Shown here: positions 49,514-60,939 of the stretch, piece by piece | How the letters are laid out: each line of letters begins with the position of its first letter | How positions within the stretch are numbered: position 1 is the stretch's first letter | From: Citrobacter werkmanii NBRC 105721 | GTDB lineage: Bacteria; Pseudomonadota; Gammaproteobacteria; Enterobacterales; Enterobacteriaceae | Length of the DNA: 64,000 nucleotides | Direction of reading: 5' to 3' | Assembly: GCA_000759755.1 (NCBI GenBank) | Contig: BBMW01000016.1 | Span: 101,575-165,574 of the forward strand | Program-made: the position numbers and the translations under genes | The notes under the pieces: model-generated | Database searches by the model: none | What the model was told of the DNA's origin: nothing | What the model saw: the letters and a program-made list of their open reading frames with translations, nothing else

Positions 49514-49660
49514 TTATTGCTGAGCTTTTGTCGCCGCACCAGAGATAGCATTACCGCCGTCAGAAATATCCTCCCCTACGCCTCGCGTGGTATTACACGC
49601 GGTTAATACGGAAGAAAGTACCAACACAGAAAAGATCGCAGCAATTGTCTTCTTAATCAT
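49514..49660 (-). CDS. ecnB: Entericidin B (bacteriolytic lipoprotein)
   Basis: EcnB (48 aa) is a small lipoprotein of the entericidin locus. In E. coli ecnB encodes the toxic partner of EcnA and is sigma-S controlled. The sequence has a signal with lipobox VLTAC and the conserved [21 protein letters not shown]. It lies about 110 bases downstream of ecnA on the same strand. Confidence 0.95.
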   Translation of the reverse strand: MIKKTIAAIFSVLVLSSVLTACNTTRGVGEDISDGGNAISGAATKAQQ

Positions 49661-49767
49661 AACGTCTTCCTTTTCTAGCCAATATTGTTTGTGAATAGCT
49701 ACTTAATAATAGACAAGATCCGGAAGTGTGATGGATAAACAACCGTTTTTCAGATTATGTGAGAAGT

Positions 49768-49902
49768 TTAACTGGCGGCGTGAGAGATTGAATTGCCGAG
49801 ATGTTTGATGTCTTCACCGAAGCCGCGTGCGGTATTACAGCCCGCCAGTAGAGTGCTGGTGAAAAGGATTAGCATTACAAGACTGAGAAGACGTTTCATC
49901 AT
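49768..49902 (-). CDS. ecnA: Entericidin A (antidote lipoprotein)
   Basis: EcnA (44 aa) is the antidote-like partner of EcnB. Signal and lipobox LLAGC are followed by NTARGFGEDIKHLGNSIS, close to E. coli EcnA (three residues longer in the signal). Start MMKRLL at 49902 is adjacent to a second ATG. It lies directly downstream of efp. Confidence 0.94.
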   Translation of the reverse strand: MMKRLLSLVMLILFTSTLLAGCNTARGFGEDIKHLGNSISHAAS

Positions 49903-49959
49903 TCCTGCCCTGGAAAAAGTATGGCGCAGCAACCTGCGCCACAAGATCAAATAAGTGTC

Positions 49960-50526
49960 TTATTTTACGCGGGAAACGTATTCGCCTGAGCGAGTATCCA
50001 CTTTGATCACTTCACCGATCTGTACGAACAGCGGAACTTTAACGACTGCGCCGGTAGACAGGGTAGCCGGTTTGCCGCCAGTACCAGCCGTATCGCCTTT
50101 CAGACCCGGGTCAGTATCAACGATTTCCAGCTCAACGAAGTTCGGCGGCGTCACGGAGATCGGCTGACCGTTCCACAGGGTCACGATGCATTCAGCCTGG
50201 TCCAGCAGCCATTTAGCGTTATCGCCTACCGCTTTCTCGTCTGCAGCCAGCTGTTCGAAAGTGGTGTTGTTCATGAAGTGCCAGAATTCACCGTCGCTAT
50301 ACAGGAAGGTCAGGTTCATGTCGGCTACATCTGCGCCTTCGGCAGAGTCGGTAGACTTGAAGGTTTTCTCTACGCGAGTACCGGTCAGCAGGCGACGCAG
50401 CTTAACGCGCGCAAACGCCTGGCCTTTACCTGGTTTAACGAATTCGCTGGCTTCAACCGCATAAGGTTCGCCGTCCAACATGATTTTAAGACCAGCACGA
50501 AAATCGTTGCTATAGTACGTTGCCAT
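49960..50526 (-). CDS. efp: Elongation factor P
   Basis: EF-P (188 aa) relieves ribosome stalling at consecutive prolines. Three OB-like domains; the loop VKPGKGQAF holds Lys34, which EpmA and EpmB modify with beta-lysine. Full E. coli length. It is divergent from epmB across 41 bases, which must contain both promoters. Confidence 0.98.
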   Translation of the reverse strand: MATYYSNDFRAGLKIMLDGEPYAVEASEFVKPGKGQAFARVKLRRLLTGTRVEKTFKSTDSAEGADVADMNLTFLYSDGEFWHFMNNTTFEQLAADEKAVGDNAKWLLDQAECIVTLWNGQPISVTPPNFVELEIVDTDPGLKGDTAGTGGKPATLSTGAVVKVPLFVQIGEVIKVDTRSGEYVSRVK

Positions 50527-50567
50527 AAGGCCCTCTGAAAATTGTTAACTGGTAGCTAAGCCACAAA

Positions 50568-51596
50568 ATGGCGCATATTGTAACCCTAAATACCCCATCC
50601 AGAGAAGATTGGTTATCGCAACTTGCCGATGTTGTGACCGATCCCGATGAACTTCTGCATCTTTTGAATATAGACGCAGATGAAAAACTGTTGGCCGGAC
50701 GCGACGCGAGACGACTTTTCGCCCTGCGCGTGCCGCGCGCGTTTATTGCGCGCATGGAGAAAGGCAATCCAAACGATCCGCTTCTGCGTCAGGTACTTAC
50801 CGCCGAGGAAGAGTTTGTTGCCGCCCCCGGTTACTCGACCGATCCGCTGGAGGAACAGCACAGTGTGGTTCCCGGCCTGCTGCACAAATATCGCAACCGG
50901 GCGCTGCTGCTGGTCAAAGGCGGCTGCGCGGTAAATTGTCGTTATTGCTTCCGCCGACACTTCCCGTACGCCGAAAATCAGGGCAACAAGCGCAACTGGC
51001 AAGTCGCTCTGGACTATATTACCGCCCATCCAGAACTGGATGAAATCATCTTCTCCGGCGGCGATCCGTTGATGGCCAAGGATCACGAACTGGACTGGCT
51101 GCTCACGCAGCTGGAAACCATTCCACACATTAAGCGTCTGCGCATTCACAGCCGTTTACCAATTGTGATCCCGGCGCGTATTACCGAAGGGCTGACCGAA
51201 CGTTTTGCTCACTCTTCACTGCAAATTCTGCTGGTCAATCATATTAACCATGCCAATGAAGTTGATGAGACATTTCGTCAGGCGATGCTCAGACTGCGCA
51301 AAGCAGGCGTTACACTACTCAATCAAAGCGTATTGCTACGTGGTGTTAACGATAACGCCCAAACCCTGGCCGACCTTAGCAACGCATTGTTTGATGCGGG
51401 TGTTATGCCCTATTACCTGCATGTACTGGATAAAGTGCAGGGTGCCGCCCACTTTATGGTCAGCGACGAGGAAGCGCGTCAGATTATGCGTGAACTGCTG
51501 ACGCTGGTTTCCGGTTACATGGTCCCTAAACTGGCGCGAGAAATTGGCGGAGAACCTAGTAAAACGCCGTTGGACCTGCAATTACGCCAGCAATAA
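50568..51596 (+). CDS. epmB: EF-P (R)-beta-lysine synthesis enzyme EpmB
   Basis: EpmB (342 aa, YjeK) is a radical-SAM lysine 2,3-aminomutase that makes (R)-beta-lysine for EF-P. The CxxxCxxC motif is CAVNCRYCFRRHFPY (about residues 120-134), with FSGGDPLM after it. Divergent from efp. Confidence 0.97.
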   Translation: MAHIVTLNTPSREDWLSQLADVVTDPDELLHLLNIDADEKLLAGRDARRLFALRVPRAFIARMEKGNPNDPLLRQVLTAEEEFVAAPGYSTDPLEEQHSVVPGLLHKYRNRALLLVKGGCAVNCRYCFRRHFPYAENQGNKRNWQVALDYITAHPELDEIIFSGGDPLMAKDHELDWLLTQLETIPHIKRLRIHSRLPIVIPARITEGLTERFAHSSLQILLVNHINHANEVDETFRQAMLRLRKAGVTLLNQSVLLRGVNDNAQTLADLSNALFDAGVMPYYLHVLDKVQGAAHFMVSDEEARQIMRELLTLVSGYMVPKLAREIGGEPSKTPLDLQLRQQ

Positions 51597-51600
51597 TTCT

Positions 51601-51630
51601 TAGTGAGTGTCCGATTATGGACACTCACTA
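51601..51630 (+). terminator. Perfect inverted repeat after epmB
   Basis: TAGTGAGTGTCC-GATTAT-GGACACTCACTA, a perfect 12-base stem 4 bases after the epmB stop. No T-run follows; likely a terminator or mRNA-stabilising hairpin. Confidence 0.6.
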
Positions 51631-51780
51631 CCAATCCCGAGTATTTAATATCCGAGCAGGTAGAGTCGCACTTTTAATATGTGCTATTTTAACTAGCACT
51701 GTGCAACAACTCATTTGCAAATTTTATAAATTAATACAAATGTAGATTTCCAATAAATATATGGTTAGGGAGAACCCTGG

Positions 51781-52644
51781 ATGGTTATTAGTATTAAGGG
51801 TATTAATACCAGTGTTATTCGTCAGAAGAATGAATTTGTTGCTCTGGCACTTAAGATCAAAGAACCAAGAAATAAAGAGTCGCTGTTTTTTCTCTCACCG
51901 TTGGGGCTAAGAGATTTGCTTATCGCCCTGGAGAGCAGACTCCATGCGAAGCACCAGCTTAGCGAAGAAGCGCGTTTGCAATATGAAAAAGAACGCGACA
52001 AAGCCAGTAAAAAGATGCACGAGAATATCCCGTTAATTCAGGAAGATGAGTTAAAAAATGCGGATATAAACCGTCGCATCAATTCGCTGATGTTAGTGGA
52101 TGACAAAGGAGAAAGCTTAGCATTTTCTCTGACGCTACATGACGGACAAACCCACCAATTACTGATTAATGAACTGCAGATCCAGGTATTAGCCCATGCA
52201 ATCATTCATGCAATAAATAATGCTGGCATGCAGGAATTAGCGTTAAGAATTACATCGCTGCTGGATTTCTTACCGCTGTACGATGTTGATTGCCAGCAAA
52301 ACGACAATCTTGAATATGATTCATATACACAACCAGAATGGAAACTTAACCTGTTTAACCATTACCTGGCGATTATCTACCGCTATAAGGATGAAAAGGG
52401 TAAAGCTCAATTCTGTGGCTCAGTAGTAAAAACTCGCGCCCTTTCCGGCAGTAAAGAAGCTGAGGCCATTACCCGACGCCTTCTGGACTTCAGCCCACGA
52501 CTGAAAAAACTTGCCGGTGTACCGTGCCAGGTGTTTGTCAGAACATTGACGGGTGATAAAACCCAAAAGCTCAATCAGGATCAGTGTTTGCGCGCGCTAC
52601 ATCATTTACGCGTTCAGTCTGCGCATAAAGCTCAGAATGCCTGA
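51781..52644 (+). CDS. yjeJ: Conserved protein YjeJ
   Basis: A 287-residue soluble protein of unknown function, similar over its length to E. coli YjeJ (289 aa), for example LKIKEPRNKESLFF near the N-terminus and DQCLRALHHLRVQS near the end. No signal peptide, membrane helix or recognisable catalytic motif. Its 3' end meets a REP pair; lower GC than epmB at the 5' end. Confidence 0.9.
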   Translation: MVISIKGINTSVIRQKNEFVALALKIKEPRNKESLFFLSPLGLRDLLIALESRLHAKHQLSEEARLQYEKERDKASKKMHENIPLIQEDELKNADINRRINSLMLVDDKGESLAFSLTLHDGQTHQLLINELQIQVLAHAIIHAINNAGMQELALRITSLLDFLPLYDVDCQQNDNLEYDSYTQPEWKLNLFNHYLAIIYRYKDEKGKAQFCGSVVKTRALSGSKEAEAITRRLLDFSPRLKKLAGVPCQVFVRTLTGDKTQKLNQDQCLRALHHLRVQSAHKAQNA

Positions 52645-52720
52645 TGGCGCTGCGCTTATCAGGCCTACGATCATGTGTACCGTAGGCCGGATAAGACGCT
52701 TTAGCGTCGCCATCCGGCAT
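52639..52720. repeat. REP/BIME pair between yjeJ and yjeI
   Basis: GCCTGATGGCGCTGCGCTTATCAGGC (52639-52663) and GCCGGATAAGACGC...GCCATCCGGC (52685-52720), two inverted REP units. The first overlaps the last codons of yjeJ. Confidence 0.88.
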
Positions 52721-52732
52721 CAACCGCGTTTA

Positions 52733-53086
52733 TCAATTTGGGCACTTATAAACCTGACCATTCATCTCGCTGGCGGTAGGCACAAAGCTGGACAGCATTC
52801 CCTGTGATGGGCTGCTGACGCCATAAATCACGTTACCACCCATTGCTGCGGCCTGGTTACGCAGATCGTTCGCTGCACCACGCATAGACCCACCCTCTTC
52901 GCCATGCTGACCAGAAAGCCAGTTGCTCTGCGTACCGGTTGCGGTGCCAATCAGCTGGCACTCTGCGCCTGGCTTGTCTTCGACAAAGCGTACGCTTTGT
53001 CCGGCTGAACTCAGTTCGTTGCTGGAGCTACAACCCGCCATCAGTAGCGCGGCACCAACGATCCCTGCTAAATATTTCACGTGCAT
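52733..53086 (-). CDS. yjeI: YjeI, predicted lipoprotein
   Basis: A 117-residue lipoprotein of unknown function (DUF4156 type), close to E. coli YjeI. Signal with lipobox LMAGC (Cys19); then a conserved part AECQLIGTATG and GGSMRGAANDLRNQAAAMGG. Start at 53086 (MHVKYLAG) has GGGG 6 bases upstream; the frame begins six codons earlier without such a site. Confidence 0.92.
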   Translation of the reverse strand: MHVKYLAGIVGAALLMAGCSSSNELSSAGQSVRFVEDKPGAECQLIGTATGTQSNWLSGQHGEEGGSMRGAANDLRNQAAAMGGNVIYGVSSPSQGMLSSFVPTASEMNGQVYKCPN

Positions 53087-53159
53087 GTCATTCCCCATAA
53101 TCAATTAGTTGGACGTTATGTCCGTAGCTGAATCATATACTAAAAAGATGACCAAAAGA

Positions 53160-53192
53160 AAAACCCCCGGACAATTCTGCCCGGGGGTTTTC
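53160..53192 (-). terminator. Rho-independent terminator of groSL
   Basis: Minus strand: AAAACCCCCGGGC...GTCCGGGGGTTTTTC, about 28 bases after the groL stop. Strong GC stem with T-run. Confidence 0.9.
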
Positions 53193-53219
53193 AATTCTGA
53201 GAGGTTCAGAACAACATGA

Positions 53220-54878
<1,659 letters not shown>

Positions 54879-54909
54879 TTAAATTCGTATGTTCAGTGTC
54901 GTTCGCGGA

Positions 54910-55392
<483 letters not shown>

Positions 55393-55478
55393 TCACGTCG
55401 TCATAAGCAAATCCGATTGTGATACCATCAAAAATCTGCGCTGTAGCCCAGTCAACGGGCATAACCGGATAACAACTT

Positions 55479-56744
55479 ATGAGCGGACTGAAACAAGAGC
55501 TGGGACTGGCTCAGGGCGTTGGCCTGTTGTCGACATCATTGTTAGGTACAGGCGTTTTTGCCGTCCCCGCGCTGGCTGCGCTGGTGGCTGGCAACAATAG
55601 CTTGTGGGCCTGGCCGGTGCTAATTGTTTTAGTCTTTCCCGTGGCGATTGTCTTCGCCGTGCTCGGCCGCCATTTCCCCAGCGCGGGCGGCGTGGCGCAT
55701 TTTGTCGGTATGGCCTTTGGCTCGCGCCTGGAGCGCGTCACCGGATGGTTGTTTTTATCAGTAATCCCCGTGGGCTTACCTGCGGCATTACATATTGCCG
55801 CAGGATTCGGCCAGGCGATGTTTGGCTGGCATGACGAGCAGCTTCTGCTGGCAGAACTCGGTACACTGGCGTTGGTCTGGTACATAGGCTCCCGCGGCGC
55901 CAGCTCCAGCGCTAACCTACAAACGGTCATTGCCGGGCTGATCGTTGCTCTCATTGTCGCCATCTGGTGGGCGGGCGATCTAAAACCCAATGAAATCCCT
56001 TTCCCTACGGTTAGCGAAATTGAACTTCCCGGACTGTTCGCCGCGCTGTCGGTGATGTTCTGGTGCTTTGTCGGCCTTGAAGCATTTGCCCACCTGGCCT
56101 CTGAATTTAAAAATCCGGAGCGAGACTTCCCGCGCGCGCTGATGATCGGTCTACTGCTGGCAGGTTCTGTCTACTGGGCATGCACCGTCGTCGTCCTTCA
56201 TTTTGACGCTTACGGCGAGCAAATGGCAGCGGCGGCATCACTGCCCGAAATTGTTGTACAGCTGTTTGGCGTACAGGCACTGTGGGTCGCCTGCATTATT
56301 GGTTATCTGGCCTGCTTTGCCAGTCTCAACATTTATATTCAAAGTTTCGCCCGGCTGGTCTGGTCGCAAGCGCAATACAAGCCGGAGAGTTATCTGGCGC
56401 GTCTGTCCCCTCGTCATCTTCCGCGCAATGCGCTGAACGCCGTGCTAGGTTGCTGCGTGGTCAGTACCTTGTGCATCTATATGCTGCAAATCAATCTCGA
56501 TGCGTTAATCGTCTACGCTAACGGCATCTTTATTATGATTTATCTGCTGTGCATGCTGGCAGGTTGTCGATTACTGAAAGGACACTATCGCGCATTGGCG
56601 ATCGTTGGCGGTTTGCTATGTCTGCTATTGCTGGCGATGGTCGGTTGGAAGAGTCTCTATGCGCTGATTATGCTGGCGGCGCTGTGGCTGTTTTTACCCC
56701 GCAGGCCGGATAAGTCGACGCTGACGCCATCATCCGGCATATAA
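55479..56744 (+). CDS. yjeH: L-methionine/branched-chain amino acid exporter YjeH
   Basis: YjeH (421 aa) is an APC-superfamily exporter of methionine and branched-chain amino acids in E. coli. About twelve helices; the N-terminal SLLGTGVFAVPALAALVAG carries the APC unwound-helix motif. The last fourteen residues (RRPDKSTLTPSSGI) differ from E. coli and are coded by a REP element (56705-56738), so the tail is recent. Divergent from groSL. Confidence 0.95.
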   Translation: MSGLKQELGLAQGVGLLSTSLLGTGVFAVPALAALVAGNNSLWAWPVLIVLVFPVAIVFAVLGRHFPSAGGVAHFVGMAFGSRLERVTGWLFLSVIPVGLPAALHIAAGFGQAMFGWHDEQLLLAELGTLALVWYIGSRGASSSANLQTVIAGLIVALIVAIWWAGDLKPNEIPFPTVSEIELPGLFAALSVMFWCFVGLEAFAHLASEFKNPERDFPRALMIGLLLAGSVYWACTVVVLHFDAYGEQMAAAASLPEIVVQLFGVQALWVACIIGYLACFASLNIYIQSFARLVWSQAQYKPESYLARLSPRHLPRNALNAVLGCCVVSTLCIYMLQINLDALIVYANGIFIMIYLLCMLAGCRLLKGHYRALAIVGGLLCLLLLAMVGWKSLYALIMLAALWLFLPRRPDKSTLTPSSGI

Positions 56745-56779
56745 ACATGTTTGCCGGATAGCGCTAACGCTTATCCGGC
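56705..56779. repeat. REP/BIME pair overlapping the yjeH 3' end
   Basis: GCCGGATAAGTCGACGC...ATCCGGC (56705-56738) and GCCGGATAGCGC...GCTTATCCGGC (56753-56779). The first unit lies inside the yjeH reading frame; the second between yjeH and fxsA. Confidence 0.9.
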
Positions 56780-56793
56780 CTACAAACTGATAC

Positions 56794-57270
56794 TTAATCC
56801 CGACGATCGTCTTTATGTTCAATACTGTCGCGATGCTCGTCTTTACGCTGAAACTCACCGTCAAAGGTCTCGCCCCCACCCGTTCCGGCGCTAAAACCAC
56901 CGCCGGGCATACGAGAAAAACGCAAATGTGGCAGCAGTTTCATCGTCAGATGCTTCTGCACCGGGGGTAGTAAAAGAAGAAGACCAAGGAAATCGGTAAA
57001 AAAACCAGGCAGCACTAATAGCAGACCGGCAATAATCAGCGAAACGCTCTTGATCATTTCTGCAGCCGGGCTTTCACCTGCCGCCATTTTTTGTTGCATC
57101 AGTAAAAAGTTCTTAAATCCCTGGTTACGAACCAGAGACATCCCGATAACCGACGTAAAAATAACCAAAATCAGGGTCATCAGAACACCCAACACATGGG
57201 CAACCTGAATAAAAATAGATATCTCTATGTAAACATAGAGAAAAATGGCAAGTAATGGTATCCAGCGCAA
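56794..57270 (-). CDS. fxsA: FxsA, suppressor of F exclusion of phage T7
   Basis: FxsA (158 aa) is an inner-membrane protein that, when overproduced in E. coli, relieves F-plasmid exclusion of phage T7. It has about three hydrophobic segments in the first 100 residues, then a soluble tail rich in glycine and charged residues (SAGTGGGETFDGEFQRKDEH). Convergent with yjeH. Confidence 0.94.
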   Translation of the reverse strand: MRWIPLLAIFLYVYIEISIFIQVAHVLGVLMTLILVIFTSVIGMSLVRNQGFKNFLLMQQKMAAGESPAAEMIKSVSLIIAGLLLVLPGFFTDFLGLLLLLPPVQKHLTMKLLPHLRFSRMPGGGFSAGTGGGETFDGEFQRKDEHRDSIEHKDDRRD

Positions 57271-57607
57271 AGGGGACTCCTGTTAATAACAGGCGTTTTG
57301 TACAACGTCTGTCCAAAAATTATGTTAATCGCATCGATTTGATATTGAGGTGGTTAGCAAAATTTCAAGCCGCTTGTACACTAATATTTAGTGTTAATCC
57401 TAAAGGGGTGATCTATTTCACAGAATAATAAATAAGGGGTAAATTCCACGTTTTAAGTGATCCAGATTACGGTAGAAATCCTGAACCAGCATATGATCTC
57501 GGGTATCAGACCGATGCAGGGGATAATCGTCGGTCGAGAAACAATCGAAATCACATATATCCTGTGTGTTTAGTCAAATCATTGGCAGCTTGAAAAAGAA
57601 GGTTCAC
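57271..57607 (+). promoter_or_regulatory. fxsA-aspA control region with CRP sites
   Basis: The region separates divergent fxsA and aspA. A near-perfect CRP site GGTGA-TCTATT-TCACA is centred at 57414.5, and a weaker AAGTGATCCAGATTACGG at about 57455-57472 matches the CRP/FNR region of the E. coli aspA promoter. AAGG lies 6 bases before the aspA ATG. Confidence 0.7.
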
Positions 57608-59044
57608 ATGTTAAACAACATTCGTATCGAAGAAGACTTGTTGGGTACCAGGGAAGTTCCAGCGGACGCTTACTATGGTGTTCACACTCTGAGAGCGATT
57701 GAAAACTTCTACATTAGCAACAACAAAATCAGCGACATTCCTGAATTTGTTCGCGGCATGGTAATGGTGAAAAAGGCAGCGGCTATGGCCAACAAAGAGC
57801 TGCAAACCATTCCTAAGAGTGTGGCAAATGCCATCATCGCGGCGTGTGATGAAGTCCTGAATAACGGAAAATGCATGGATCAGTTCCCGGTAGACGTTTA
57901 CCAGGGTGGTGCGGGTACCTCCGTCAACATGAACACCAACGAAGTGCTGGCCAATATCGGTCTGGAACTGATGGGTCACCAGAAAGGTGAATATCAGTAC
58001 CTGAACCCGAACGACCACGTTAACAAATGTCAGTCTACCAACGACGCATACCCAACTGGCTTCCGTATCGCGGTATACGCATCCATCATCAAACTGATTG
58101 ATGCTCTGAACCAGCTGCGTGAAGGCTTCGAGAAAAAAGCCGATGAATTCCAGGACATCCTGAAAATGGGTCGTACCCAGTTGCAGGATGCTGTGCCGAT
58201 GACCCTCGGTCAGGAATTCCGTGCTTTCAGCATCCTGCTGAAAGAAGAAGTGAAAAACATTGGGCGTACTGCAGAGCTGCTGCTGGAAGTTAACCTCGGC
58301 GCAACGGCAATCGGTACGGGTCTGAACACACCGAAAGAATACTCTCCGCTGGCAGTGAAAAAACTGGCTGAAGTAACCGGTTTTGCCTGTGTTCCTGCAG
58401 AAGACCTGATTGAAGCTACTTCTGACTGCGGCGCATACGTTATGGTGCACGGCGCACTGAAACGTCTGGCTGTGAAGATGTCCAAAATCTGTAACGACCT
58501 GCGTTTGCTCTCCTCTGGTCCACGTGCCGGCCTGAACGAGATCAACCTGCCGGAACTGCAGGCTGGCTCTTCCATCATGCCAGCTAAAGTGAACCCGGTT
58601 GTTCCGGAAGTCGTAAATCAGGTGTGCTTTAAAGTCATCGGTAACGACATCACTGTCACTATGGCGTCTGAAGCAGGTCAGCTGCAGCTGAACGTTATGG
58701 AGCCAGTAATCGGCCAGGCAATGTTCGAATCCATTCACATTCTGAGCAACGCTTGCTACAACCTGTTGGAAAAATGCGTTAGCGGCATTACTGCTAACAA
58801 AGAAGTGTGCGAAGCATTCGTTTACAACTCTATCGGTATCGTTACTTACCTTAACCCGTTCATCGGCCACCACAACGGCGACATCGTTGGTAAAATTTGT
58901 GCCGAAACCGGTAAGAGCGTACGTGAAGTTGTCCTGGAGCGCGGCCTGTTGACCGAAGCCGAGCTGGACGATATCTTCTCAGTACAGAACCTGATGCACC
59001 CGGCTTATAAAGCAAAACGTTATACTGATGAAAGCGAACAGTAA
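57608..59044 (+). CDS. aspA: Aspartate ammonia-lyase
   Basis: AspA (478 aa) deaminates aspartate to fumarate and ammonia. The fumarase/aspartase signature [11 protein letters not shown] is intact, and the enzyme is full length. Start [10 protein letters not shown] at 57608; E. coli has [10 protein letters not shown]. An in-frame upstream start (57566) is not supported. It feeds fumarate to FrdABCD, and DcuA, next in order, brings aspartate in. Confidence 0.98.
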   Translation: MLNNIRIEEDLLGTREVPADAYYGVHTLRAIENFYISNNKISDIPEFVRGMVMVKKAAAMANKELQTIPKSVANAIIAACDEVLNNGKCMDQFPVDVYQGGAGTSVNMNTNEVLANIGLELMGHQKGEYQYLNPNDHVNKCQSTNDAYPTGFRIAVYASIIKLIDALNQLREGFEKKADEFQDILKMGRTQLQDAVPMTLGQEFRAFSILLKEEVKNIGRTAELLLEVNLGATAIGTGLNTPKEYSPLAVKKLAEVTGFACVPAEDLIEATSDCGAYVMVHGALKRLAVKMSKICNDLRLLSSGPRAGLNEINLPELQAGSSIMPAKVNPVVPEVVNQVCFKVIGNDITVTMASEAGQLQLNVMEPVIGQAMFESIHILSNACYNLLEKCVSGITANKEVCEAFVYNSIGIVTYLNPFIGHHNGDIVGKICAETGKSVREVVLERGLLTEAELDDIFSVQNLMHPAYKAKRYTDESEQ

Positions 59045-59065
59045 TCGTGTAGGGTAGTACCAGAG

Positions 59066-59093
59066 AAGGCACGTCAGATGACGTGCCTTTTTT
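59066..59093 (+). terminator. Terminator of aspA
   Basis: AAGGCACGTC-AGAT-GACGTGCCTT followed by TTTT. In E. coli some transcripts read on into dcuA. Confidence 0.88.
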
Positions 59094-59158
59094 CTTGCAC
59101 GAAGTTACTTAAAAACAACAATTTAATATCAACTTGTTAAACAACAAGGAAGGCTAAT

Positions 59159-60460
59159 ATGATAGTTTTAGAACTTATCATCGTTTTGCTGGCAATCTTT
59201 TTAGGTGCCAGACTTGGGGGTATCGGTATTGGATTTGCAGGTGGGCTGGGTGTCCTGGTTCTCGCCGCTATCGGCGTAAAACCCGGTAATATCCCGTTCG
59301 ATGTCATTTCCATTATCATGGCGGTTATCGCTGCCATCTCAGCTATGCAGATTGCAGGTGGTCTGGACTATCTGGTTCATCAAACTGAAAAACTGCTGCG
59401 TAAGAACCCGAAATACATCACGATCCTTGCACCCATCGTGACCTATTTCCTGACCATCTTTGCGGGTACGGGTAACATCTCTCTGGCAACTCTGCCGGTT
59501 ATCGCTGAAGTTGCGAAGGAACAAGGGATCAAACCTTGCCGTCCGCTCTCAACTGCGGTGGTTTCTGCTCAGATTGCGATCACAGCATCACCAATCTCTG
59601 CAGCCGTGGTTTACATGTCTTCCGTAATGGAAGGTCATGGCATCAGCTATATTCACCTGCTGTCCGTGGTTATTCCGTCCACCCTGCTGGCCGTTCTGGT
59701 AATGTCCTTCCTGGTGACTATGCTGTTCAACTCTAAACTGTCTGACGATCCGATTTATCGTAAACGTCTGGAAGAAGGTTTGGTTGAACTGCGTGGTGAA
59801 AGACAAGTTGAAATCAAAGCAGGCGCAAAAACTTCCGTTTGGCTGTTCCTGCTGGGCGTAATTTGCGTTGTTGTCTATGCGATCGTCAACAGCCCAAGCC
59901 TGGGTCTGGTCGCTAAACCGCTGATGAATACCACCAATGCTATCCTGATCATCATGCTGAGCATCGCGACGCTGACCACCATCATCTGCCGCGTTGAAAC
60001 GGATTCCATCCTCAACTCCAGTACCTTCAAAGCCGGTATGAGCGCCTGTATTTGTATCCTGGGCGTTGCGTGGTTGGGTGATACCTTCGTATCTCACAAC
60101 ATTGACTGGATCAAAGATACTGCAGGTAGCGTAATTCAGGGCCATCCGTGGCTGCTGGCTGTCATCTTCTTCTTTGCTTCTGCGCTGCTGTACTCTCAGG
60201 CAGCAACCGCTAAAGCACTGATGCCGATGGCTCTGGCGCTGAACGTTTCCCCGCTGACCGCTGTTGCCTCTTTCGCAGCTGTTTCCGGCCTGTTCATTCT
60301 GCCAACCTACCCAACTCTGGTTGCGGCGGTTCAGATGGATGACACCGGTACAACCCGTATCGGTAAATTCGTCTTTAACCATCCGTTCTTCATCCCAGGT
60401 ACTCTGGGTGTGGTTCTGGCTGTCTGCTTCGGCTTCTTGCTGGGCAGCTTCATGCTGTAA
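59159..60460 (+). CDS. dcuA: Anaerobic C4-dicarboxylate transporter DcuA
   Basis: DcuA (433 aa) exchanges aspartate, fumarate, malate and succinate across the inner membrane. About eleven helices, with the conserved LAPIVTYFLTIFAGTGNISL around residue 85. AAGGA is 7 bases before the ATG. With AspA and Frd it completes an aspartate-fumarate-succinate route. Confidence 0.98.
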   Translation: MIVLELIIVLLAIFLGARLGGIGIGFAGGLGVLVLAAIGVKPGNIPFDVISIIMAVIAAISAMQIAGGLDYLVHQTEKLLRKNPKYITILAPIVTYFLTIFAGTGNISLATLPVIAEVAKEQGIKPCRPLSTAVVSAQIAITASPISAAVVYMSSVMEGHGISYIHLLSVVIPSTLLAVLVMSFLVTMLFNSKLSDDPIYRKRLEEGLVELRGERQVEIKAGAKTSVWLFLLGVICVVVYAIVNSPSLGLVAKPLMNTTNAILIIMLSIATLTTIICRVETDSILNSSTFKAGMSACICILGVAWLGDTFVSHNIDWIKDTAGSVIQGHPWLLAVIFFFASALLYSQAATAKALMPMALALNVSPLTAVASFAAVSGLFILPTYPTLVAAVQMDDTGTTRIGKFVFNHPFFIPGTLGVVLAVCFGFLLGSFML

Positions 60461-60467
60461 AATTTTC

Positions 60468-60493
60468 CTGCAGGGTGCCTCTGCACCCTGCAG
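60468..60493 (+). terminator. Hairpin after dcuA
   Basis: CTGCAGGGTGC-CTCT-GCACCCTGCAG, a perfect 11-base stem 7 bases after the dcuA stop. Only TTCCTCC follows, so termination would be weak or aided. Confidence 0.7.
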
Positions 60494-60591
60494 TTCCTCC
60501 GCTTCATCACCCCGCTTTAGCTAACATCCTTCCCTCGTCCGTTGTATAGTGACCACTCTTTAGCTGGTTACTCTGTTCTTTCGAGGTGTTT

Positions 60592-60939
60592 ATGCTTGAT
60601 GTAAAGAGTCAGGATATTTCCATCCCCGATACCGTTGTGGTGCTCTGTACTGCTCCGGATGAAGCAACCGCCCAGGATCTGGCTGCAAAAGTGCTGGCGG
60701 AAAAGCTGGCAGCCTGCGTGACACTTCTGCCCGGAGCAACCTCCCTCTATTATTGGGAAGGTAAACTGGAGCAGGAATATGAAGTCCAGATGATTTTAAA
60801 AACCACCGTCACGCACCAGCAAGCCCTTCTCGATTGCCTGAAGTCACATCACCCGTATCAAACACCTGAACTTCTGGTTTTACCCGTCACTCACGGAGAC
60901 TTTGATTACCGCTCATGGCTCAACGCATCCTTACGCTGA
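60592..60939 (+). CDS. cutA: Divalent-cation tolerance protein CutA
   Basis: CutA (115 aa) is a trimeric PII-like fold protein linked in E. coli to copper tolerance. Conserved [20 protein letters not shown] and [16 protein letters not shown] are present. The N-terminus ([15 protein letters not shown]) differs from K-12 and is three residues longer. The 3' end overlaps dsbD by 25 bases. Confidence 0.95.
   Translation: MLDVKSQDISIPDTVVVLCTAPDEATAQDLAAKVLAEKLAACVTLLPGATSLYYWEGKLEQEYEVQMILKTTVTHQQALLDCLKSHHPYQTPELLVLPVTHGDFDYRSWLNASLR

Noticed and set aside
57611-58873. 420-codon minus-strand frame opposite aspA
   Set aside because: Antisense shadow of aspA with no ribosome site and a Phe/His/Val-rich composition.
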